From the NCBI GenBank assembly GCA_003427395.1, contig BFEA01000571.1, positions 837,355 through 898,860 of the forward strand: DNA of 61,506 bases, read 5' to 3'. Position 1 is the first letter of the stretch; every line of letters starts with the position of its first letter. A program made the translations under genes and the position numbers. Under the pieces are notes generated by a model. It had not been told where the DNA came from, searched no databases, and saw nothing but the letters and a program-made list of their open reading frames with translations. Positions 44,724 to 56,220 of this stretch are shown one piece after another. The stretch is from Chara braunii (Eukaryota; Streptophyta; Charophyceae; Charales; Characeae).

Positions 44724-46902
44724 ATGGATTGCAAGGAGATGTTTAGAGCCGTCAGACACCTGACGTGCCACACAACCGTCCTGGATTTGTGTCGCCCGAC
44801 CCAGATGGGTGCGTGGACTGAACAAGTGTTTGATGGACTCAAGAAGTTCATGGACAAATTTGGCGGCGAGTATTGGACATTTGTGCTTCGTTCTACACTC
44901 TTGCGAGTTCACATTCTTGAGGAGAGTCGCGATGTGGGACATCCACATGGATCTTCTCAAATGGACTCGTCTACAACAAACAAAGGGGAAAGTGATATAT
45001 AAGGTTGCAAACTTGCCTTTGGAGGACACAGACAGAATGGTGGTCATCCTGTACTCCAACGACGGGGATTTTCATCGCAACACTATTTCCTTGTTTGAAG
45101 ATATTCAAGCTGCAGGTCCATCATCTGTCGAGTAGGTGGCTGACATATCGGCACTCGTGCGGAGAGAGAGAAAGCCGAAGATGTTGACTGATGTCGTGGA
45201 GAAGAACTTTCTACCATCAAAGTGGAAAATGACAGGTATGTCACCGGAAAATGTGGTTTATGATGGTATGGAAAGGGAGCCGAATGCAATGGTGGAGACA
45301 TTGGAGCATTTTTGTCCTGCGGATGAGGCTGTCGTTTTCCTCGGGAAAGGTCATGCGGGATTGGTTTGGGAGTTGTTAAAGAGTCACCGTCATTGCATTG
45401 TGCTGGAAGGGGAGGGTATGAAGTTCGAGTTCCTCACTCAGTTCATTGACAAGATGGTCAAAACTCGAGATTACTACGCCAACTTCACTAAGCCGCCTCC
45501 TCGACATGATGAAGGGCGTGATCTCGTCTACAAGGTTGGCCGAAACATGGTCAATATTTGGGAGTTTCTCTTCGAAACAAAGCCGCAAGACAGAGAGGAA
45601 CGTACTTATGTCCTCAGAAGAAGAAAAGTGGAGAAGCTCTTGAGGGGTTATCATAAAGCACAATCCGAGAGGGAGGTTTCATTTCTCGACCGCTTGGAGA
45701 CAATGTACTTCGACCAACAAATCGGGGCGTTTACAATCGCAGGATATGTGACTTGTTTTCTGGATGGTGAGGACTTTGATGCGGACGACTCAGAAGAAGA
45801 GAGTGTTGATGACACTTTGCAAGCGGCTTTGGCAGCTGAGAGGTAAAGAGCTTGTAGCCCGGCTTCGCAGAGAATGGGTGTTCCAGGCACATCGTCCGGT
45901 TTTGGAGGAGCTTCGAGCATGGCGGTTTCAACGGATCAGTTAATGACTCAGCCGTCGACTTCTTCTATTGTTACACCGACTCAGATGGCGGGCAATACAA
46001 TGACGGTGGCATCCGGAGGCAGTCTGGATCCGAATCTTCTAGCAATGTTCTCCCCATAGTTGGTGGCAACTTTGGCACCGTTTGCACACAGCCCAAGTAC
46101 TATTATGAAATTGCTACGCTCTCGAACTTCACAACAACCTTCATCTGATGAGACTTTGGAGTACGAGATTGGAGACACAATCCCTGCAGACATTCGACTG
46201 CTTCCGGGGCCTGTAGTGTGTCGAGACGATTATACGGTGACGGATGATGCCACATGGGGTCATCACATAATATGGCACCCCCAACACTTCCAACCTGCAT
46301 TGGCGAGAGGGAGGTGGGTTATGGCTATAAAAGAAGAAGGGGAGTGGCAGTTTTGCCTCCACAGACATATGTCAGGATCGAACTTTCTGAAACATGCCAA
46401 AAATCAGATTGCCAAGCGACTCCTGCAACTTAATCCGGAGGTTTTTCAATCAAGACTAGATGTAAGAACAGAAGAAATTTTCCAAAAGTTCAAAACATCG
46501 CAGTGGCTTGAGTATTTGGAAGAGTTCTATGATAGACAAACCAACCCGGCTTATGGATATTATTGGCATGTCAGAGAAGATCTTGGGGAGAGGAAAAAAT
46601 CAAGCGGCGGTGATGAGCATGGCAAGGGATCCGGATCGAGCGGAGGTGTGCATGGCAAAGGATTGCAATCGGGGAGCGGTGCAAGTGACAAGGGTCCGGA
46701 ACCAAATGACGGGGCAAGCGGCAAAGACGCAAGTCGTGGGGAACGACAACAAACCGAAAAGTCTAAGGGGCGTCAAGCAACAAAAGGCAAGGGATCAACA
46801 CCAAGCGGCGGTGGGCATGGCAAACCTACAGAACCAAGCGGCGGTGGTTCAACTATCGAAGGGTCTCAGGGGCCTCAAGAAATAGAGCGTAAGGGATCAT
46901 GA
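44724..46902 (+). pseudogene. Beta-class DNA methyltransferase-like domain plus unknown domain (decayed)
   Basis: The frame opens at an ATG and reads TVLDLCRPTQMGAWTE, then FDGLKKFMDKFGGEYWTFV. It matches the catalytic motif IV region of N6-adenine/N4-cytosine methyltransferases, but the DPPY tetrad is replaced (LDLCRP). After a frame shift near 44,900-44,940 it continues in one frame to 46,902. A motif X to I region at 45,270-45,400 reads EREPNAMVETLEHFCPAD and VVFLGKGHAGLVWELL, then RHCIVLEGEG, where the usual DPFxGxGT is FLGKGHAG. Motif IV before motif I is the beta-class order (CcrM-like). A second conserved-looking domain of unknown kind (46,140-46,590; GHHIIWHPQHFQPALARGRW) and a Gly/Ser/Lys-rich linker follow. 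In-frame stops at 45,133, 45,844, 46,057 and 46,900 show the copy is dead. Confidence 0.6.
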
Positions 46903-46906
46903 TTGA

Positions 46907-47874
46907 GTGGTGGTTCAACTGTTGAAGGGTCCCACGGTCAAGTCGAACACGACAGTGGCCTCGCATTGGAGCGTTCCCGGCTTGACCAAGCGAAGAAACT
47001 CACAGTCGAGTCGAACCCGACAGTGGGATCGGAAACGATCGGCGGTGCAACTGGAAAGGCTCGGGACCCCAGGGGGTAGTACAACTATCGGCGGTGCTTC
47101 ACCTGTCAAAGGGTCACACGGTCATGTCGAACATGACACTCGTCCAGCATTCGAGCGCTCGCGGCTTGACCAAGCGAAGAACTCACTGTCGAGTCGAACC
47201 CGACAGTGGGATCGGGATCAATCGCCGGTACAAGTGGCAAGGCTTCGGGACCAATCGACGTTGTTTCACCTGTCGAAGGGTCACACGGTCAAGTCGAACA
47301 CGACAGGGGTCCACTATTGGAGCGCTCCCAGCTTGACCGAGCAGAGAAACTCGTGGTTGAGTCCAACCCGACACAGCAATGAGGATCGATTGCCGGTGCG
47401 AGTGCCAAAACTTCGGGACGAAAAGGCGCTGTGAGTTGCGAGGGCGTGAGTACAGCTGACCAAGTTTGGGCGACTACGATACTAGTGGGCGATAGCGCCA
47501 AAACTTCGGGACAAAAAGGCGGTGTGAGTTGAGAGGCTGTGGAAGTGGATATTACTGGTACACTCACGGAATTGAAGATGCCGGCGTCGACGATGCCAGC
47601 CGACGTAAGCGGCACTTTCCATGATACTTTTAAGCGCGTAAAGGAGGAAGAAACTCTCCATGTACAAGGCATCGAAGAGGATGAAGGACATATAGTACTA
47701 AGTACACCAGAGCAAGTTGTACTTGTACAACCTCAACAAACGCTTGAACAACCTCAAACACCACAGTCTGCTAACCTCATGATAGCTATCGAGGAATCTC
47801 CTATTGCGCCATTGCATATGGAAGGTGTTACAGAAGGTCGTGTTGAAGAAAAACTGAGAGTTAGTAATTGAGGT
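46907..47874 (+). pseudogene. Repetitive linker of the same reading frame
   Basis: The frame of the methyltransferase-like ORF carries on through three in-protein repeats starting at 46,921, 47,105 and 47,272 (periods 184 and 167 bp). Each contains EGSHG(Q/H)VEHD, then LERSRLDQAKK and VESNPT. The middle copy has compensating frame shifts. Further stops occur at 47,077, 47,380 and 47,530. The tail to 47,874 is acidic and Gln/Pro-rich (PADVSGTFHDTFKRVKEEE). It probably links the methyltransferase-like part to the Ulp1-like part; function unknown. Confidence 0.55.
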
Positions 47875-47922
47875 GAGCACTTTCTTATCTTAGGAGGAAT
47901 ATCTAATACTATATGCGGATTA

Positions 47923-48066
47923 GTGGGTACATCACATGCACTCATCTCCCATTGTGTCGATCCCTCAAATGTATTGTTTATTTACCTAGCTTTGGTGGGT
48001 ACATCACATGCACTCATCTCCCATTGTGTCGATCCCTCAGATGTATTGTTTATTTACCTAGCTTTT
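47923..48066. repeat. 72-bp tandem duplication, nearly identical copies
   Basis: GTGGGTACATCACATGCACT begins copies at 47,923 and 47,995. They differ at very few positions, so the duplication is recent. It lies between the linker and the Ulp1-like exon. Confidence 0.95.
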
Positions 48067-48269
48067 GAACTGCGCGTTTTCTGAAGAGAAATACTGCAAT
48101 TGTTTTGTATGAAGACTTAGTGCAATTACCATATATTTTGTATTGGTATTCATGAGTCAGTTTCAACAACGGAAAGTTGGACTTGTAACTCATTACGTTT
48201 TATTTTGTCAATCATGCATGGCGACGAAAAGAACTGTGGAAAACGACACATGTACACTCGCAAGCTTTA

Positions 48270-49361
48270 TCAACTTTGCCATTATTGCCAAAAAATGAGA
48301 GAAGAAGTCGTACACCCATGACATTTCCATCTGTGAAGCCAACTGCCTTAAGAATGTTTAAAGTTGTTGGAAGAAGCCTCACAGAAGGAAAGAAATTGCA
48401 TCGCGAAGGTTGCAGTTTATCTGTTATGGATAGCAGCACTGATGACGAAACAGATAGACAACCAACAATATGAGCTCATATCTATGTAGTCTATCACTTG
48501 TTTTTGTGTGAAGTCTTAGTCGCATTATTGTTGTTTATATGTGTGTTTGTATGCAGTGCATGACCCTTCGTTCCAGATTCCTTTAGCAACAGTACGCCTT
48601 ACTGTAGAAGAAAAGGAGTATCTTGAAATGATTACCGGCAGCACTGAACAAAATGAAGAATACGGCGTTGTCGATTACAAGGGGAGGTGGAAGGTGAAAA
48701 AGAAAGACGTCATGCTCGCCGCCAAAGATGGGAAACGGTTAAATGATAAAGTCGTCAACTTGTACCCGTCATCCGTTTAGATCACCAATGACTACATCAA
48801 GAAGGTGGATTCGACATGTGCAGAAGTGGCAAAATATGAAAGTTCTTGTAGCATTCCATCTGTGCATATTCTAAATTCTTTTTTCTTTTCCAGATTGTCA
48901 AAAGCTCAGTCCGCTGAAATCGCATACTCCGAAGGGACGAGATGGGTAAAGGACATAAATCTTTTCAATTTTGATTTGGTAATTATCCCTCTCCATTTCG
49001 GAAATCATTGGGCCTTAGCTTATGTAAGTATAAATCGCTCTGAGTGTAAATTCTGCCTCGTAGACTCTCTCCATCGTGTTGACTACGGTCCAGCCCTCGA
49101 ACTTTTGGCAAGTTTTTTCAGAGCGGAGTTTCGGCGACAAAATCTTCAGAAAAAAATCATGTGGAGGAGCCTACATCCTACTTTGATACATCAGTAGATG
49201 GGATTCCTGCTCAAGAGGATTCTTCTAGTTGTGGTGTTTTTATGTTAGGTTTTGCATCTTTGCTTGCAAAAGGTCACTTCCATCCGTTCGGTTTCTCACA
49301 AGATAGTATTCCGGATATGAGACTTAAAATAACATTTGACATTTTGTCCATGGTTAGATAG
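48270..49361 (+). pseudogene. Ulp1/C48-family cysteine protease domain (decayed)
   Basis: Ulp1-type proteases process SUMO, and many eukaryotic DNA transposons have captured them. The region opens with a basic segment (FKVVGRSLTEGKKLHREG, 48,350-48,410). An acceptor-like TTGTATGCAG at 48,556 leads into the protease: LNDKVVNLY, SVHILNSFFFSRLS, then IIPLHFGNHWALAYV with the catalytic His, CLVDSLHR with the Asp, and QEDSSSCGVFMLGF with the Gln and Cys. All triad residues are visible. A TAG at 48,778 interrupts the frame, and a frame shift lies at an A7 run near 49,150, just before the Cys motif, so the copy is dead. It most likely formed the C-terminus of the methyltransferase-like protein. Confidence 0.8.
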
Positions 49362-50027
49362 GAAAGTCAATGAGAATTTCAGGTTCTAGGTTTGGAAAAA
49401 TGAGGTTGACATGTTTACTTAATGTGAAAATTCCGGGTGAAAATGTGTATTGTAGGCACTTTTGAAAATATGTTGTATAATGACATTTCCTAGACTTCTC
49501 ATCAGTTGTTGATGAGGTTGGTGTGTTTTACTGAGTGACATGTTTACAGAGTGGATTGTCAATCCTTGAGTGACATGTTTGCAGTTTGTGTACGTGTGAA
49601 CATTCGAGGTGAAAGTTTGTGTTTAATTTTCTTCAACAACTTTCATGTATAACCATTGTTTTCTCGTTGTTTGCTTATTTTTTTCTCAGTTCTTTGTGTC
49701 ATTTTACAATTAAAATAAAAAGTGAACATGAAAACAATTTCACTTTTAACGAAAACACCGTTTCAAGTGATAAGAACCAAAGCAATATTCGTAATAGGTC
49801 ATGTGTCAAATACTGTATCAAGGCCATGTGCGGGTCACCTGCTACACAACCTTTTCATCTAGTAGTAAGTATAGTCATTATCCTTGAAAAAGATTATAAA
49901 TCATTGTGAGGAGAGTGATAAGCCTGTAATTTTTTATATTCATCGTATTACCTTTCATATATTACAGAGAAATAACCTTTTGACCAATAAATTCCTTATG
50001 TACCTTTTTTTCTCACACCTACGCAGA
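49362..50027. other. No gene seen downstream of the Ulp1-like relic
   Basis: AT-rich sequence with phrase repetition (GAGTGACATGTTTACAG, GAGTGACATGTTTGCAG near 49,535-49,580). The element's 3' boundary was not found. Confidence 0.5.
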
Positions 50028-50826
50028 GAAGTGCATCAGATCTTCAAAGAGAAAGATGCCAAAATATTTTTTCAAACTCGTTTGAGAACATATATATCCA
50101 TTGAGTCTTTCCTCCTCCATCTATAACAAACATGGATGTCGAAATTTCTCGTTTTGACACAAACTTATTAAGCGTTTTTATTTTTTCATATACATGACGT
50201 TAATAAGGGCATGGAGGAAGTGATTGATTAGTCCTTCAATAAACTATTGATTGGATCCTCAATTTTTTTTCTATATCATTTGAATATTTTAAAATTTTTA
50301 TTTTATATTCATATATAAAAATGGTTTGTCACTGCCGTTCACAAATATTCATATTATTTTACCTTAATCTCGAAAAGCTCAACTAACCCTTTTATAAGGA
50401 AAAAAAAATATTTGTAATTCTTCATAGGATAATGAAGTGCATCAGATCTTCAAAGAGAAAAATACCAAAATGTTATTTCAAACCCGTTCGATGATATATC
50501 AATCCCCGGAGTCTCTCCTCCTCCATCTATAACAAACATGGATGTCAAAATTTCTCGTTTTGACACAAATTTATTAAGGGTTTTTATTTGTCTATATACA
50601 TGACGTTAATAAGGGCATGGAGGAAGTGAGTGATTAGTCCTTCACTAAACTATCCATTGCATCATCAATTTTTTTTTTTATATCATTTGAATATTTTAAA
50701 ATATTTATTTTGTATTCATATATAAAAGTTGTTCATCATTGCCCTTCATAAATATTCATATTATTCTACCTCAATCTCGATCAACGAACCCTTTTATAAG
50801 GAAAATAAAATATTTATAATTTTTAA
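50028..50826. repeat. Tandem duplication of about 400 bp, period 406
   Basis: GAAGTGCATCAGATCTTCAA starts copies at 50,028 and 50,434. Both pass through TAACAAACATGGATGTC, ACATGACGTTAATAAGGGCA and CCCTTTTATAAGGAAA. Divergence is moderate. Confidence 0.9.
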
Positions 50827-51889
50827 TTGTATCATGAAGACTAAGGAAAATTTCATTTGTTCTAATCTTTGAGAAAAACGTCAACTTAGTATGTTATTTC
50901 CCCCCCCTTGTATTATACCTACTCACCTCCCCTTTGGGATATACCTGATAACCACTGTTGAGTAAACAATAATAGGTTGTTTCATTTCTTAACCGTTTTT
51001 TTGCCTCTTTTATGTTTGCGGCAGGTACTTCAGTTACCAATTCAACTTGGGTGCAAAAATGACGAGAAAATTAGTTTAAGGGCATCTTGCATTTTTTGCC
51101 TCGTTTGGGGGCAAATGGGTACACACGTCTCATCATTGGGGGGGTTATAATTTTTCTCAAGAGATTAATGGTAGTATTTTGGATTGTTTCAAATTATCGT
51201 TTTGTTAGAATAAGAATTTGTCGCATGACTTTGGCCTCTTTCATGTTCTTTTGCGGGTTTACTAAATAGCAACAATTGTTGGGATCAGTCTCTGGATCTT
51301 TTTCGATATTGAGACCGACGGTGTGCTAAGAAAATTTCTAAGGGTTTGCAATCTCGATCTTTTAGTTTTCATAAAACTGCTAGTAACATTGGGAGCAATT
51401 AGTAGTTTGGAGTAAATGTGAGCCTCAAACTTTGGACTTGTGAAGGATATTTTTATGACAATTATTGGTCATGTCGTACTCGCCACGTCTTGTAAATCTC
51501 TGGTACTTTGGCAATAATTTGGACCGGTTTGTAGGTTAATCGTGATGTAGTCAATCAGTGATAGTTGCGTTAGCTGTTGGAATTGATTTGGTGTTTCCTT
51601 ACTACTATTTCCTATGAAGACATATGAAATATATATTTTGAATATTACCCAACTCAAGCGACCGAAGCCCCTGAGGAGTGTTGGTGGCGACCAACCAAGA
51701 TTGGTTGAGCACTTTGCTTTGACATTGTTTCAGACATCAGTAAATATGTCGTTTCCTCCCACCTTCTTAATATATTTTAAGTCTTGCATAAATGAATTTG
51801 AAAGTTCTTTTATGAATATGTGTTTGCATGTTGCATCCACACGTGTTTTGTTTTCTTTTTTTTTATTTCAGTCTTTGGTGGTTGTCTGT

Positions 51890-51977
<88 letters not shown>

Positions 51978-52831
51978 TCCGCATGATACTGCCTTACCGC
52001 TATAGTACCACCCACAAAACATCAACAGAAAAAAATTTCAGAATTAAATAATCATTCTAGAGTAAAATTACATTCTAAATTTCAAATTTTTATTCCATCT
52101 TCAAAAATGTAATTCCAATTTTAAAATATTTCGTCTTACTTGAAAACTTTCCTTCCAAGAATGGGGTATCCCTTCTTATTTGAACTACATGCTAGAGATG
52201 GAATGAAAGTCTAGATGAGGTCATGAAATATTTTAATTGGACTGTCATTCTAAGTAAGCATTTCCAGTCATAAATAGCTTAATCCAATCTAAATTAGACG
52301 ATATTTGTTGTAATAGAATGAAAGTCTATTTAAAACATTTCATAAACTCGTCCAGACTTTCATTCCATCTTGAACAAATAGATGTAGTTGGAAGGGAAAG
52401 TTTATATTTAGACGGGAACTTATCAAATTAAATTGGAAATTTTAGAATTTGACAAACATTGGAATGATAATTTATAAATATGAAGGATTTTTTTTTTATG
52501 GAATGTTTTTTCAACTTTCATTTCTCATGGGAATTTTTTTGTTGATGATACCGCTCAACTCACATAATACCATATGGTTATGGCTCTTAACGGGTTCTAC
52601 GCAGGTGTGAGTTATGTCGAACTTTGGTTTTTTCTTTTTATGGTGTGATTAGAAAGAGGAGCAGATTTACGTTGCATGTAGCCGTGACGTGCATCCATTT
52701 GTTTTTTTTTTATTTTTTTTTAACTTCACTTCGGACACCTACCATGGGAGGTGATAACTTGAAAAGTATCTCTAATCTATATTGGTGAGGGGTAGCGCAT
52801 GCGGGAAAACAGGTCCAACGTACCGACATAA
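50827..52831. other. AT-rich region with long poly-T tract
   Basis: A T-run of more than 80 bases, broken by CC, lies at 51,892-51,976. Around 52,060-52,470 diffuse repetition of ATTCCA/GAAAGTCTAGA-type words is seen. No gene. Confidence 0.6.
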
Positions 52832-52999
52832 TCAAACCACCAGTACCTTGGGTAGCCCAAAAATTTAAGTCGAGGCCATTAACGTTGATGTATGTGGTGT
52901 GTTGCATTTCGTTATTTCAGTTATGATGTTTTGTGTTGCCCACTTCTACACCGTTTTTGTTGATGTGTGTTGTGTGTTGTATTTCGTTATTTCGGTACC

Positions 53000-53660
53000 C
53001 TCCTTTGTGACCGAGGTCCAGGTTTATTTTAGGTTTGTTTGGGTCAGGCTCAGATTGTGGGATTCTTGTTCATGTGTAGGAATCGAACTGTGTACCGATG
53101 AGTAGGGAGTTGGGATAGCATTGGAGTTCAGGGGTACTAGGTTGTACCTAGACCGTTTATGTCGGGTGTGGTTCGGCGTCGCTTGGGTCTGGCTCAAATT
53201 TTGTGTAGCGTGTTCCTTTTTAGTACCCTCCTTTGAGCCCGAGGGTCCGATTCGGTTTGGTGTTACTTGGGTTTGAGTTAGTTTGTGAGGATTCCTGTTG
53301 ATGTGTAGGACTTGAACTTGGTATCGATGTTTAGCGAGTTCGTGAGGACTCGTGTTGATGTGTAGGAACCGAACTGTGTACCGATGAGTAGGGAGTTGCG
53401 ATAGCATTGGAGTTCAGCGGTACTGGGCTGCACCCAGACCGCCTAAGTCGGGTTTGGTTCGACGTCGCTTGGGTCTGGCTCAAATTTTATGTAGCGTGTT
53501 CCTTTTTAGTACCCTCCGTTGAGCCCGAGGGTCCGGTTTGGCTTGGTGTTGCTTGGGTCTGGCTCAGTTTGTGAGGATTCTTGTTGATGTGTAGAACTCG
53601 AACTTGGCATCGATGAGTAGCGAGTCGTGAGTTCAGCAGTACTGGGTTGCGCTCATACCG
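53000..53660. repeat. Higher-order repeats, period about 286 bp
   Basis: GAACTGTGTACCGATGAGTA occurs at 53,085 and 53,371, within longer copies containing GTGTAGCGTGTTCCTTTTTA and TTGATGTGTAGGA. Shorter internal duplications (GTTGATGTGTAG(G/A)A plus TCGATG) make the unit composite. Confidence 0.8.
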
Positions 53661-54038
53661 CCTAAGTCGGGTAAGGGCCGAGAATTAAAGCAATGATTGG
53701 TATCGAGTTCAACCTCTTTCAGGTCCCGGTCTACCTAGCTTGCTAGAGAGACGGCGGAGGATAGTGGCTCGCACGGTGAAGATTTGGGTTTGTGGACTGT
53801 TTTCGAAGGAATCCGAACAATTTGCTTTGTTCAATCATTGCACCCCTTGTGTGGAATGGTATGAACTTCTCCTATGGAGATGATATCTGTGTATCACAAA
53901 AACATTAACGTGCCACGACTTTAGGAAGTGGGTTGTCGAATTATTGATAATTCAAAGAAATTATCCTGGAAAAAAAAAAAAAAAAAAACACTCACACATT
54001 AAAAAAAAAACTAAAAAGAAGATAGAAGGGTGCGAAGN

Positions 54039-54102
<64 letters not shown>
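54039..54102. repeat. GA microsatellite with single N
   Basis: An N at 54,039 is followed by a GA run of about 60 bases and AAAG repeats. The N marks a closed gap or uncertain call. Confidence 0.95.
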
Positions 54103-54105
<3 letters not shown>

Positions 54106-54475
54106 AAGAAAGAAAAAAAAAAAACTTGAAGCGGGAAACTTTACAAATTTGCAAAACGAGATTAAAACATCCCACCGAAGGTAGAGAGATTCATCGTCAT
54201 TTTGCACATTCATCTTGCGGGTGGAGAGAGAGAGTTTTCCTTCTCTCTTTCTCTCTCTCTCTCTCTCCCTCTCTCTCTCTCTCTTTCTTTCTCCCACCTA
54301 CATGCGTGATGAAACGGGTCAATTTATTTTGGTGATTTTTTTTTATAGATGAATCTTGTGTATTTTTTTTGTTTTCTTCTTCTTCTTTTTTTGTTGCTTT
54401 ATTGGTGGCCTCAGGTTCGTCGTACCGGTAGCGAGAGGGTTGGAGAAAAAGTAGCTCTAGGTACTGGTGGTTTAA

Positions 54476-56100
54476 GGTTTTGATCATACTACTACACTAC
54501 AAACCTTCTCCACTGGAATTTTAAGATCCCACAATTTTCCGAAAGAGTAGGGGGCGCCGAAATAATTACCCCATTTTTTTGTGGAAATCATGGCAACACG
54601 CTCGCGAACAGCGACAATGAGATTCCTATTGGTTTTGTGTAGATACCTGCTCCCTGCATAGTGAAAAAATGAGGGACTATTTTTTTTTTTTTCCTCGTAT
54701 CCTCGGACCTATAGGATAGGACCTCACCTACAAGATTCGCCACCTCGTTTGTGAAAGCCCCATGGAACAAAGAACAGGTGAGTCTCAATTCTCTTTTTTA
54801 TTTCGTGCATTGCATATTATTCTTTTTTATTTTATTTTTTAAACTTCACAAAATTGGAAGTAGTCTGATCAGAACCGAAATCACAAGTCTATGTGAAGCT
54901 AAATTAATGAACCAAAAAAAATGAATTTTGTCGATCGTGCTTTTGACCGGTACCGCACATTGGCTCATCTAAGGTGGTACCACATACTATCATTGTGTGT
55001 AACAAAAAGAACAGTCAAAGATACCTCGTCATTATGGGCTCTCTTTTTTTTATTGTGGGTCCACCAACCGACCTACATGGAACCTCCAGAGTGCCCCTGC
55101 ATTAGACAAATGGTCGAGTTTGAGACATCGATGACAATTTCGATTAGCCTCCACTATGGAAGGATTAACCGTATTTTTTTTTAATAAGAAAAATTCAGGT
55201 CATTTGATTACGCACTTGAAACACATAAGTCTCACTACATGTGGTTTTGTTCCTGCTTCCGACTGTGTATGGCACATTGTGATGACAAACGACGATGTTC
55301 AGCAATTATTTGTTGGCAAGGGAAAAAAATTGGATCGTGGATTACTAACGACATCGTCGTCATGATGACAAATAAAGAAAAAATGGACACTCTCCCTGTT
55401 TCCATTTGTCTCCCTGGTTGCCTATTGTGCTCTTTCAATACGGGCTATGTAGCGCGCCGAACATGTTTGGCGACCCACCGAGCAGCCAATTATGTTTCGA
55501 CGCTCGTCCGAGCGGGAACCGAACATGTTTGGCGGAGCACAATTTAGAGGGTTGTCGAACACGTCCTCGTATGTGTGTGGTGTGGGGTGTGTGTGGGGTG
55601 TGGGGTGTGTGTGTGTGCATGTGTGTATGTGATGTGTGTGTGTATGTTCAGGACTGATGAGCAATGCCCCCCGTGGCCTCCCAACCCCTATACATATAAA
55701 AAATAAAAAAATAATAAAAAAATAAAAATAAATAAAAAATAAAAAAATAAAAAAGTTCGGACTCGGTCGATTTTGGCCCACATTCGGGTTCGGTACCGAG
55801 CGTTCGGGTTCGGTCACCGAGCCTGAACGCGATGCTACGCAGAATGGGGGATACCTTTCATTTTTAAACAGTGTTCTAAAATGGAAGTAAATGTTTTTTC
55901 CACATGTCGATCCATACAGCCAAACCTCAACCGCCTCTTGCAAAATGAAGTCCTGATTGTGGTCTCATACGTTCGTAAAGTTTCAGTAATTATAAAAAAT
56001 GTTTCACCGCTTTAGACCATCTAAATGGTTACACTATGAGATAAATGAAGATGGTGTATGTGTGCTAGAAAAAAGTAGGCGATCACACTTTCGCTATAGG
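54476..56100. other. No gene recognised
   Basis: It includes two copies of CCGAACATGTTTGGCG (about 55,458 and 55,521), a GT tract (55,570-55,645), an A/T-rich AAATAAA tract (55,700-55,755) and short TTCGGGTTCGGT repeats (55,790-55,820). Confidence 0.5.
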
Positions 56101-56220
56101 GTCTCACCACGTGGTGATGTTTGTGCAAAACAAAAATGAACTTCCTATAAGAACATGATCAGATTCACCTATCACGATTGTGTAGTTCTGCGATGCAGAG
56201 AGTGTTGCGGCGAGACCCAT
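56101..56220. mobile_element. Hairpin element family C, copy 2 (diverged)
   Basis: GTCTCACCACGTGGTGATGT, then GCAAAACAAAAATGAACTTC, TAAGAACATG and GTGTTGCGGCGAGACCC, align in order with the 7,523-7,640 copy. The inverted arms are degraded here. Confidence 0.55.

Larger units (their letters stand above)
52832..54475. mobile_element. Pair of family A termini enclosing 1.6 kb
   Basis: TCAAACCACCAGTACCT at 52,832 and AGGTACTGGTGGTTTAA ending at 54,475 match the family A terminal repeat in inverted orientation. The interior has 286-bp repeats, an N-broken GA microsatellite and no transposase. It could be one long non-autonomous element or two independent relics. Confidence 0.45.

Noticed and set aside
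44809-47874. Alternative genetic code (TAG/TAA read as Gln) as explanation of internal stops
   Set aside because: TGA also occurs as an internal stop, frame shifts are present, and the EIF3J gene uses a normal TAA stop, so decay is the simpler explanation.
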